Part shown: one piece after another, positions 1 to 6,383 of the stretch
How the letters are laid out: each line of letters opens with the position of its first letter
Position numbering within the stretch: position 1 is the stretch's first letter
Source: Desulfobacterales bacterium
Lineage (GTDB): Bacteria; Desulfobacterota; Desulfobacteria; Desulfobacterales; Desulfosalsimonadaceae
Assembly: GCA_018224315.1 (NCBI GenBank)
Contig: JAGTVF010000253.1
Span: 1-10,307 of the forward strand
Direction: 5' to 3'
DNA length: 10,307 nt
The notes under the pieces: generated by a model
What the model saw: the letters and a program-made list of their open reading frames with translations, nothing else
Told to the model about the DNA's origin: nothing
The model's database searches: none
Made by a program: the position numbers and the translations under genes

Positions 1-963
1 AATGCGACACTTGTCCAGTCCGCCATGGACCACTGCCCGAAGCACCGGCACAATATCGCTTTTGAGCCGCATCATCAGGGGCTGGGTTTCCGGGTCCCCG
101 AAACGGCAGTTAAATTCCACCACCCGGATCCTGTCTTTGTCAATCATCAGGCCGGCATACAAAACCCCTTTGTAGGGGCGGCCCTCTGCGGCCAGAGCCC
201 GGACCGCCGGGCGCATGACCTGGTCCATGATCTTTTGCTGCATGACCGCATCGACCACCGGCGCGGGAGAATAAGCGCCCATGCCGCCGGTATTGGGGCC
301 TTTGTCCCCGTCGTTTACTCTTTTGTGATCCTGGGAGGCCGGCAGGGGCACAATATGGGAGCCGTCTGTAAAGGCGATAAACGAGGCTTCCTCGCCGGTA
401 AGACACTCCTCGATGACCACAGTTTTGCCCGCATCCCCGAAAACCTTGTCCTCGATCATCTGTTTGACCGTATCCTGGGCCTGTTTGCGGGTGCTGCAGA
501 TGACCACCCCCTTGCCCGCGGCCAGGCCGTCGGCCTTGACAACAATGGGCTCTTCCATGGTCCGGATGTATTTGCACGCCTTTTCCAAATCGGAAAACGC
601 CCGCCCCCGGGCCGTGGGAATCCCGTATTTTTCCATGAGCTGTTTGGCGTAAACTTTGCTGGCCTCAATTTCAGCGGCGACAGAAGACGGGCCGAACACG
701 GGCAGGCCCGCAGCCTCAAACGCGTCTGCAATCCCGGCCGACAATGGGGCTTCCGGTCCCACCACGGTCAGGTCGATCCGGTTTTGCCCGGCAAAGGCCA
801 CCAGGTCATCGATTGCATCGGCGGCAATATCCACACAGGTTGCCACTTCTGCGATGCCCGCGTTGCCCGGGGCGCAGAAAATCTGGTCGGCTTCCGGGCT
901 TTGGGCGATTTTCCAGGCCAGTGCATGTTCTCTTCCGCCGTTGCCCACAATCAGGATATTCAT
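1..963 (-). CDS. purD: Phosphoribosylamine--glycine ligase (GAR synthetase), 3' end cut off by window edge
   Basis: PurD joins glycine to 5-phosphoribosylamine using ATP to give GAR, the second step of de novo purine synthesis, in the cytoplasm. I translated the minus strand from the ATG at 963-961 and it stays open for 321 codons to the window edge, so about 100 C-terminal residues of a roughly 425-residue family are missing. Visible family signatures are the N-terminal GNGGREHAL (residues 7-15), the ATP-grasp segment VKADGLAAGKGVV (142-154), GEEAS (190-194), GPNTGGMGAYSP (222-233) and the hallmark VEFNCRFGDPETQ (282-294). The start is supported by a GGAG element nine bases upstream. It lies 42 bp downstream of ddl on the same strand with no terminator between, so co-transcription is likely. 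No frameshift is seen in the visible part. Confidence 0.97.
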   Translation of the reverse strand, partial: MNILIVGNGGREHALAWKIAQSPEADQIFCAPGNAGIAEVATCVDIAADAIDDLVAFAGQNRIDLTVVGPEAPLSAGIADAFEAAGLPVFGPSSVAAEIEASKVYAKQLMEKYGIPTARGRAFSDLEKACKYIRTMEEPIVVKADGLAAGKGVVICSTRKQAQDTVKQMIEDKVFGDAGKTVVIEECLTGEEASFIAFTDGSHIVPLPASQDHKRVNDGDKGPNTGGMGAYSPAPVVDAVMQQKIMDQVMRPAVRALAAEGRPYKGVLYAGLMIDKDRIRVVEFNCRFGDPETQPLMMRLKSDIVPVLRAVVHGGLDKCRI

Positions 964-1005
964 GGGGTTTTACTCCGTTTTTTTATGCGTTGGTCATTTC
1001 ACCGG

Positions 1006-1956
1006 TCAATCCGGGCATCCGGAGTTTTTCTCCAGGGCCAGGCCGATTAACCGGTCCAGCAGTTGACTGTAGTTCATGCCCGCGTTTGATGCGGCCAGGG
1101 GCAACAGGCTTACCGGGGTCATTCCCGGGATGGTGTTGGTCTCCAGCACCCAGAGCCGGCCGCTGCACAAAATCATGTCCGTGCGGCTGTATCCGGTGCA
1201 AAAAAGGGCCCTGTGGGCGGCCAGGGCAAGGTCACGGCCCTGGCGGGCCAGGTCCGGATCCAGCCGGGCCGGGCAGATCTCGTCGGTTTCACCGGCCAGG
1301 TACTTGGCGTTGTAATCAAAAAACTCATGGTCTTTTAACGGAACAATTTCCACCAGGGGCAGGGCTTCCAGGTCCTGGTTGCCCAGGACCCCGCCGGTGA
1401 TCTCGGTGCCTTGCAGGTATTGTTCCAGAAGAACCGTGTCATCGCATGCATGGGCGGCCTCCAGGGCAGCGTCAAAGCCCTCCGGCGAGCGCACGATGCT
1501 CATGCCCAGACTCGATCCGCCGCTTGCGGGCTTGACCACCAGGGGCAGGCCCAGCCGGTCCATGACAGCCTTTGCATCCGCGGGCTGTCCCCTGCGGCTG
1601 GACTCCCAGGCCGGCACGGCAATGCCGGCTTTTTCGTAGAAGAACTTAGAGACCACCTTGTTCATGGCAATGGCGCTGCTCATGACCCCGGAGCACTGAT
1701 AAGGAATCTCCAGCAGATCCAGCAGGCCCTGGATGGTACCGTCCTCGCCCGGGGCGCCGTGAAGGATCACCAGGGCCACGTCAATGGCCGGGGCGTCGGC
1801 CACCAGGCGGGAAAGATCGATGCGCGGATCATATCTGGCAACCGTGTACCGGTCTTTGTCCAGGGCCTGGTATACCTGATCACCGCCTTTTTTTGAAACT
1901 TCCCTTTCCCCGGACGTGCCGCCGGAAAGCAGGGCAACATGGATTTTTTTTTGCAT
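1006..1956 (-). CDS. ddl: D-alanine--D-alanine ligase
   Basis: This cytoplasmic ATP-grasp enzyme makes the D-Ala-D-Ala dipeptide used by MurF in peptidoglycan precursor synthesis. The 316-residue length is normal for the DdlB type. Residues can be matched one by one with E. coli DdlB: E17 in GEREVS (E15), the HGAPGEDGTIQ motif at 66-76, K142 and S148 in KPASGGSSLG (K144, S150), K218-Y219 in NAKY (K215, Y216), R258 in GYSRTD (R255), N274 in ETNTIPGMT (N272) and S283 (S281). Tyrosine at the Y216 position is the D-Ala-specific form; D-lactate ligases carry Phe there. A GGGGAG ribosome-binding site lies seven bases before the ATG. The gene starts 30 bp after the SHOCT protein gene and is followed by purD. 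It is not in a mur/fts cluster, but nothing suggests loss of function. Confidence 0.96.
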   Translation of the reverse strand: MQKKIHVALLSGGTSGEREVSKKGGDQVYQALDKDRYTVARYDPRIDLSRLVADAPAIDVALVILHGAPGEDGTIQGLLDLLEIPYQCSGVMSSAIAMNKVVSKFFYEKAGIAVPAWESSRRGQPADAKAVMDRLGLPLVVKPASGGSSLGMSIVRSPEGFDAALEAAHACDDTVLLEQYLQGTEITGGVLGNQDLEALPLVEIVPLKDHEFFDYNAKYLAGETDEICPARLDPDLARQGRDLALAAHRALFCTGYSRTDMILCSGRLWVLETNTIPGMTPVSLLPLAASNAGMNYSQLLDRLIGLALEKNSGCPD

Positions 1957-1986
1957 GGCATTGCTCCCCGGGCTGTGGTCAGCCGG

Positions 1987-2472
1987 TTATTGGTCCAGGA
2001 GCCGCTGTTTGGCCCTTTCAAATTCTTCAGGGGTAATGATCTGATTTTCCCGCATCTCAGCCAGGGATTCAAGCTTTTCCCGCTTGTCTGAATCCGCGTG
2101 GGTCAGCAGCCGCGACGGCTCGCCGGATTCCAGCTGCCGGCTGTCGGCCAGTGTGTCCTGAATCTTAAAGGAAGCCAGGCCGCCCATCACATTGACCTCG
2201 ATGTTTTTGCCCCGAAACTCGGGCATGCCCAGTACATGGACCAGGGAACTGCTTTTTTTCCGCAAGTAGCGCATCGCCATGTACCCGGTGCCGACGATCA
2301 TCACCACCCCTCCCAGCAGGATCCAGGGAAGGTAGTTGAGGATGCCTGTGAAAAACAGCACCACGACTCCCACCAGCCCGAGCAGGGCCACGTGGAACAG
2401 CAGGATGAAATAGGCGATAAACACGCCCTTCATGACGCCGTCGGAATTTTCTCGGTTTCTGAATATGGGCAT
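1987..2472 (-). CDS. Small membrane protein with C-terminal SHOCT motif
   Basis: I do not recognise a named family for the whole protein. The 161 residues show two hydrophobic segments (about 17-41 and 48-66) ending in basic MRYLRKK, which suggests a membrane hairpin with both ends in the cytoplasm. A polar middle (about 74-128) follows, and the last 30 residues (KLESLAEMRENQIITPEEF then ERAKQRLL) match the SHOCT pattern, a short helical-hairpin domain found at protein ends and thought to mediate oligomerisation or targeting. The first ATG (2472) lies 11 bp after the DUF1992 stop with an AAGG element four bases before it. The ATG at codon 14 (2433), directly before the first hydrophobic segment, is a reasonable alternative start with a poorer ribosome-binding site. 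It is probably co-transcribed with DUF1992, ddl and purD. Its role is unknown. Confidence 0.85.
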   Translation of the reverse strand: MPIFRNRENSDGVMKGVFIAYFILLFHVALLGLVGVVVLFFTGILNYLPWILLGGVVMIVGTGYMAMRYLRKKSSSLVHVLGMPEFRGKNIEVNVMGGLASFKIQDTLADSRQLESGEPSRLLTHADSDKREKLESLAEMRENQIITPEEFERAKQRLLDQ

Positions 2473-2483
2473 TGCCTTGTTCT

Positions 2484-2915
2484 TTATTTTGAAATCGATT
2501 GCCCGTTTTTTCCGGCTTTGGTATCTTTTCGGGCTTTTGCGCTATCGGAAAGACGCTCCACGAGCTTGTGCTCGTATTGCTGGGGGACCTCGAAAGCCAC
2601 GGAACCGCCCCTTAGGGTATTGACCTTTAAGATCATGTAGTTGAGTTTTTTCATGGTCTTGTAGCGCAGGGCTTCGTCTTCCATGGTGGAAAGCAGGGTT
2701 TCGGTGCGGATGATCTCGTTTCGCAGCTCAACTTCCGGAGGCAGGCAGTCGGCATTTTTCAGGATCTTGTAGGCAAGGCGCAGTTCATCGGGGATTCGGC
2801 TGTAATCTTCATGGTCCAGGGGTTTTCCGGCGCCTTTGAGGTTGTCGAAATCCCCGTTTCGCTGGGCGGCACGGATGCGTTCTTCCACGATCTTTTCAAA
2901 TCCGGTAACAATCAT
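2484..2915 (-). CDS. DUF1992 (DnaJC28-like conserved domain) protein
   Basis: A 143-residue soluble protein whose first half is the DUF1992 domain, also called the conserved domain of DnaJ homologue subfamily C member 28. Visible hallmarks are EKIVEERIRAAQ (7-18), GDFDNLKGAGKPL (21-33), the IPDELRLAYKILKNA stretch (41-55) and LPPEVELRNEI (58-68). The C-terminal half (about 69-143) is helical-looking and highly charged. Despite the family name there is no J domain and no HPD triad; the biochemical role of bacterial members is not established. A GGAA-type ribosome-binding site precedes the ATG at 2915. It is the first gene of the DUF1992-SHOCT-ddl-purD run and starts just after the tRNA terminator. 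I could not find a convincing promoter in the 70 bp between tRNA and gene, so it may depend on readthrough from the tRNA promoter or on a non-consensus promoter. Confidence 0.9.
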   Translation of the reverse strand: MIVTGFEKIVEERIRAAQRNGDFDNLKGAGKPLDHEDYSRIPDELRLAYKILKNADCLPPEVELRNEIIRTETLLSTMEDEALRYKTMKKLNYMILKVNTLRGGSVAFEVPQQYEHKLVERLSDSAKARKDTKAGKNGQSISK

Positions 2916-2928
2916 TTTTCCATTCCCT

Positions 2929-2967
2929 TAAATAACAAAGCCTCTCCGAATTAACAGCGAAGAGGCT
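2929..2967 (-). terminator. Rho-independent terminator after the tRNA gene
   Basis: On the minus strand AGCCTCT (2967-2961) pairs perfectly with AGAGGCT (2945-2939) across a 15-base loop and is followed by a T-rich run (TTTGTTATTT). It lies 18 bp beyond the encoded CCA end, the right place to end a monocistronic tRNA transcript. The T-run is interrupted and the loop is long, so it may be leaky, which would feed the DUF1992 gene. Confidence 0.7.
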
Positions 2968-2984
2968 AGGATACTCGGATTTGG

Positions 2985-3061
2985 TGGTGGCGATGCAGGG
3001 ATTCGAACCCCGGACGCTGCGGATATGAGCCGCATGCTCTGACCGACTGAGCTACATCGCC
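2985..3061 (-). tRNA. tRNA-Met (anticodon CAT), elongator type, CCA encoded
   Basis: The 77-nt minus-strand sequence folds as a complete cloverleaf: acceptor GGCGATG with CATCGCC, D arm GCTC/GAGC, anticodon stem TGCGG/CCGCA with loop CTCATAT, five-base variable loop GCGTC, T arm CGGGG/CCCTG (one G-U pair) with loop TTCGAAT, then discriminator A and an encoded CCA. The anticodon is CAT. It is not the initiator: position 1 pairs normally with 72 and the anticodon stem lacks the three consecutive G-C pairs. A CAT anticodon could also mean tRNA-Ile2, whose C is converted to lysidine by TilS. The A-U pair at 5-68 is as in elongator tRNA-Met, whereas tRNA-Ile2 usually has G-C pairs there, so Met is favoured. 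Confidence 0.95.
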
Positions 3062-3116
3062 ATAAAAAAAAAGCCAGGGTATTTTTTTAACTTCTGCCAC
3101 ACCCCGAAAACCAAAT

Positions 3117-3145
3117 TTCATATCACTTAAAAACCATGGAGTCAA
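3117..3145 (-). promoter_or_regulatory. Predicted sigma-70 promoter of the tRNA-Met gene
   Basis: On the minus strand TTGACT (3145-3140), a 17-bp spacer and TATGAA (3122-3117) make a -35/-10 pair in the 121-bp gap between the large zinc-ribbon gene and the tRNA. Transcription would start near 3110, giving a leader of about 50 nt before the mature tRNA 5' end. The -35 matches five of six consensus bases and the -10 four of six. Confidence 0.6.
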
Positions 3146-3182
3146 CATAAAAGTTCGGCTCCAATACCGATGCAAAAGGGTG

Positions 3183-6100
3183 TTACGACTTTTCAGACGA
3201 AAGTGCATCCACGGTCAGCTCGGCAATTCCGTCAGGGGGGTTGGCAAACACGGCCATAAAGGGCAGATTGCCCCCGGCCTGCACCACCGGGGCCTGATTG
3301 GCGCTTGTTGCGCTCCTGCCAAGGGCCTGCCGGATTTCCCCGGGATCAAGACCCCGGAGCTGCTGCTGTGTCAGGGTGTTGCCGCAAATGACAGTGGTTT
3401 CGTCCATGCGGATACCCTGCTGATCATACAGGCCGGCTTCCACCCGGATATCCCGGCGGGCATGGTCATAGCGGTTGGTCACGCTGCCGGTGATCACCAG
3501 GATTTCCCCGGCGCTCTGATTGTCCATGAACTGGTAGGAGGGGTCGGAAACCGCAATTTTCTGGTTTCCGGGATCCCCGGATGCCGGCTTTTCCATGGGA
3601 AGCCCGTAATAATAAACATATGCCCCGGCAGCCGCCGCAGCCAGAACCACCAGCAGCAACAGCATTTTCCAGACCGGTTTTTTCCGTGCGCCGCCGGGCT
3701 GAAAAGCGCCGGCTGCATAATCTGTTGATTTCTCATCAAAAACACTGTCTTCCGCCAGATTTTGATCCGGGCTTTGGTCATCTTCCGGGTCATCGGTCAC
3801 ACCTGAAAAGAAAACCGTTTCCCCTTCTGCCTCTGTTTCCGGAAAATCGTCGTCTTCTCCGACATTCTCGGTTTCAGCATCCACAGCCTCCAAAGAAACG
3901 CTTTTTTCGTCTACGAATTCATCCTCATCGTCTTCAGCAAACATGGTTTCCAGGTTCAGCTCAAAGTCATCTTCTTCTGTGGCGGCAGTGGCAGAATCCA
4001 TGTCTGCTGACAAATCCAGGTCCAGATCAGTAAAGCCTCCGGAGTCTGCTTCATCTTCTTCCGGCACCCCGGCCCGGCTTTCTGTTTCAGCCATGTCCAG
4101 GGCCCCGGGCGCATCAAGTTCAAGTGAAAAATCTTCAGCTTCATCCGGCGATGTCTCATCTTCCAGGTCCAGGTCGAAATCCTCCTGCACCAGGGCGTCC
4201 TGTTGTTTTTCGGATGAAAAATCCGTGCCCGGGTCTTCATCCGTATCCATGGTCAAATCCAGATCCAGGTCAGAATCCGGGGGTTCCTGTGGTTTTTCTT
4301 CAGCAGCAGCCTCAGCCGGGGCTTGTTGAGACACTTCACCTGCGACATCATCCGGGGTTTCGTCAAAATCCAGATCCAGATCCGCCAGGAAATCATCCTC
4401 TTCATCATCTTCCTGATCAGCATCGCCCAGTTCCAGATTCACCTCATAGACCCCGCGGGATTCAGATTTTTCCTTCTTATCCGGCTCCACCGGCCCGGTT
4501 TCCGCCGGGGTTTTGGCGGCATCCGATGCTTCATCGGCAAAATCCAGGTCCAGATCCTCGTCCTCATCCTTGTCAGCACCGGCAGTGGTTTGCTCAGGGC
4601 TTTCCTCAAAATCAAAATCCAGTTCCAGATCAAACAGATCTTCTTCAGTTTCCCAGGACTTATCTTCTTTGCTGGCCATTTCGTCAGTTTCCACTTTGGT
4701 TTTTTTTTCTCCGGGACCTGCAAAACCAGAACCCTGTCGATCTTCCAGGGACCCGTCTTCGTCCAGATTCAGCTCAAATGTGTCCAAATCCAGGTCAAAT
4801 TCTTCCTGGGCAGTCTCAAAGGAAGTTTCCGTTTCTTCATCGCTTTCGGCACTCTGGGCAAACGCGGAAATCTCCATTGGTTCTTCATCAGCAAGTGTTT
4901 CCTGCTCCTGATCCTGCTCCTGCTCAAATACCGGCTGAATTTCAGTATCTGCCATCAGATCGGAAAAATCTATCTCTGCATCCTCTCCCGGACGCGAGAT
5001 GCCCGGCTCCGGCTCCAGATCTTCCGGCTCCAGATCCTCCGGCTCCTCGGGGCGGGAGCCCAAAGTGGCATCAAATCCGTCTGTCTCCAGCGTGAGATCG
5101 GAAATTTCCAATGGTTCTTCATCCGGTTCTTTCTCTGGTTCTTCATCAACAGGGTGTTGCTCCTGCTGATCAAACTCCGGCTGCATTTCCGTCTCGGCTG
5201 TCAGATCGGAAAAATTGAGTTCTGCATCGGATTCTGCGGCGGTCTCGGGTTGAAAAGACGCAAAATCCTGACCACCATCGATTTCCAGGTCAGAAAGCGC
5301 CATATCCGTTTGAGCCTCAGAATCTGATTGAGCCTCAGAATCTGAAAAATCCGGCTCCGGCTCAGACGAGATGTCCGTGAAATCTTCATCCAGATCAAAA
5401 TCAAAGTCTTCTTGCACAATATCAAAATCAACTTCCTGCTCGCCTGAAGCCAGAAAATCCTCCCCTCCCTGCGCGTCAACCGTGTGGCCGGAAAGATCCA
5501 GCACCGCATCAGAATCACCTGCGGTTTCAGCCTCGGATTCGGCAATGGCCCCGCCGGGTTCGGCCTCCAGATCAGAGAGGTCCATATCGGCTTCAACCCC
5601 GGGATCAGAAAAATCCAGCTCCGTGTCCGCTTCAAGGTCTGAAAGCTCCAATTCCGGTTCATCTTCTGCCTCCACAGCAACCGTGGCCGGCTGGGGCGGC
5701 GTGGAAGCATCAGCCAAATCCGGGCCGGTTTCAGCCTCCAGATCCGTAAAAGAAAAATCGGCTGTTTCTGTCTGCTTTTCCAGGCTTGCAAGCTCCAGGT
5801 CAGCGTCTTCTTCCAGTTCTGAAAAATCAAGATTCGCGGTTTCTTCCAGGTCCGAGAAACTCATCTCGGTGTCGTATTCCAGATCCCCCATATAAATTTG
5901 ATCCGGGCTGTCCTCGGAAAAATCCGGAAAGTCAAGTTCAAAAGAGTTCATCTCCCGGGAGCCGGCGGTTTCATGGGTTGCCGAATCAGGCCCGGCGCCC
6001 GGTGCGGTTTCAAACAAAGACCCGGACCGGGCGGCCGGGAAATCCGCATCCTGTTTCCGGGGCGGGGCATCAAGGTTTTCAGCCTCAGAGGGTCCACCGG

Positions 6101-6383
6101 ATGGCTCCGCCTCAAAATCTTCTGCAAAAAAAGCATCCAGCTGCTTTTCGGTTTCAGCAGCATCGGCCAGAAACGTGGCGGTGCCGGGATGGGAAAAATC
6201 AGCCTCTGCCGGCGGGGTTTCTGCTGGTTTTTCAGAAGGCTTTTCAAACTGCGGTTCCGGGACGGCTGGATAGGCCACAAAAACATGCTGGCATCTGGAA
6301 CATCTCACCGTGGACCCTGACGGTCGGATCATGCTGGACTTGACTTTATAACTCGTGCCGCAAGCCTCACAGGTGACGATCAT
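3183..6383 (-). CDS. Large MJ0042-type zinc-ribbon / DUF3426 membrane protein with very long acidic repeat arm
   Basis: From the ATG at 6383 the product has 1066 residues. Residues 1-36 form an MJ0042-type zinc ribbon with cysteines 5, 8, 28 and 31 (CEAC and CSRC). Residues about 37-900 are an acidic, low-complexity arm with few Lys or Arg. Its first half (about 176-505) repeats a core [FLI]SDLxxxT; its second half (about 527-811) repeats DLDLDF-like strings. Near 907-928 there is one hydrophobic helix preceded by KKPVWK. The last 138 residues resemble DUF3426 (ITGSVTNRYDHARRDIRV, VICGNTL, LPFMAVFANPP). With no signal peptide, the likely topology is ribbon and arm in the cytoplasm and the DUF3426 domain outside. 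An in-frame ATG 26 codons upstream exists, but 6383 is preferred: GAGGG lies just before it and the finger then begins at residue 5 as in relatives. It overlaps hpt by 17 bp. Function is unknown; such proteins in delta-proteobacteria are usually annotated only by these domains. Confidence 0.88.
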   Translation of the reverse strand: MIVTCEACGTSYKVKSSMIRPSGSTVRCSRCQHVFVAYPAVPEPQFEKPSEKPAETPPAEADFSHPGTATFLADAAETEKQLDAFFAEDFEAEPSGGPSEAENLDAPPRKQDADFPAARSGSLFETAPGAGPDSATHETAGSREMNSFELDFPDFSEDSPDQIYMGDLEYDTEMSFSDLEETANLDFSELEEDADLELASLEKQTETADFSFTDLEAETGPDLADASTPPQPATVAVEAEDEPELELSDLEADTELDFSDPGVEADMDLSDLEAEPGGAIAESEAETAGDSDAVLDLSGHTVDAQGGEDFLASGEQEVDFDIVQEDFDFDLDEDFTDISSEPEPDFSDSEAQSDSEAQTDMALSDLEIDGGQDFASFQPETAAESDAELNFSDLTAETEMQPEFDQQEQHPVDEEPEKEPDEEPLEISDLTLETDGFDATLGSRPEEPEDLEPEDLEPEPGISRPGEDAEIDFSDLMADTEIQPVFEQEQDQEQETLADEEPMEISAFAQSAESDEETETSFETAQEEFDLDLDTFELNLDEDGSLEDRQGSGFAGPGEKKTKVETDEMASKEDKSWETEEDLFDLELDFDFEESPEQTTAGADKDEDEDLDLDFADEASDAAKTPAETGPVEPDKKEKSESRGVYEVNLELGDADQEDDEEDDFLADLDLDFDETPDDVAGEVSQQAPAEAAAEEKPQEPPDSDLDLDLTMDTDEDPGTDFSSEKQQDALVQEDFDLDLEDETSPDEAEDFSLELDAPGALDMAETESRAGVPEEDEADSGGFTDLDLDLSADMDSATAATEEDDFELNLETMFAEDDEDEFVDEKSVSLEAVDAETENVGEDDDFPETEAEGETVFFSGVTDDPEDDQSPDQNLAEDSVFDEKSTDYAAGAFQPGGARKKPVWKMLLLLVVLAAAAAGAYVYYYGLPMEKPASGDPGNQKIAVSDPSYQFMDNQSAGEILVITGSVTNRYDHARRDIRVEAGLYDQQGIRMDETTVICGNTLTQQQLRGLDPGEIRQALGRSATSANQAPVVQAGGNLPFMAVFANPPDGIAELTVDALSSEKS
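4866..5227 (-). repeat. Duplicated segment inside the acidic arm
   Basis: Two copies, at 4866-4981 and 5100-5227, share the same block order. On the plus strand both begin GGAAAT-TCCA-TGGTTCTTCATC, have a GCTCCTG block in the middle, and end CAGATCGGAAAAAT followed by TCTGCAT. At protein level both read FSDLxAxTExQPxF, a Q/E-rich stretch, then DEEPxEIS. Starts are 234 bp apart. The copies differ by small in-frame indels, as expected of an old internal duplication in a repeat protein. Confidence 0.7.
5011..5040 (-). repeat. 15-bp tandem repeat (two copies) coding DLEPE
   Basis: Plus-strand units at 5011-5025 and 5026-5040 differ at one base (GGCTCCAGATCTTCC versus GGCTCCAGATCCTCC), and a partial third unit follows. 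They encode DLEPEDLEPE in the acidic arm. Being a multiple of three, copy-number change would keep the frame. Confidence 0.85.
5311..5346 (-). repeat. 18-bp tandem repeat (two copies) coding SDSEAQ
   Basis: Plus-strand units at 5311-5328 and 5329-5346 (TGAGCCTCAGAATCTGAT, then the same ending in A) match at 17 of 18 positions and encode a repeated SDSEAQ in the acidic arm. High identity points to a recent slippage duplication. Confidence 0.85.

Noticed and set aside
25..1400. Plus-strand open frames opposite purD and ddl
   Set aside because: purD and ddl are unmistakable on the minus strand with family motifs throughout; the opposite frames are antisense shadows in GC-rich sequence.
2985..3061. 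tRNA as an attachment site for an integrated element
   Set aside because: No integrase gene is present and no repeat of the tRNA 3' end was noticed elsewhere in the window.
3146..3182. Terminator directly after the zinc-ribbon gene (TCGG/CCGA hairpin before ACTTTT)
   Set aside because: Only a 4-bp stem with an 8-base loop and a short T-run; too weak to call.
3581..5895. Long open frames on the plus strand opposite the acidic gene, giving Ser/Arg-rich or Ile/Phe-rich products
   Set aside because: They are a by-product of the skewed codon content (GAN codons read backwards rarely give stops). The products are low-complexity and do not resemble known proteins, while the minus-strand frame has recognisable domains at both ends.
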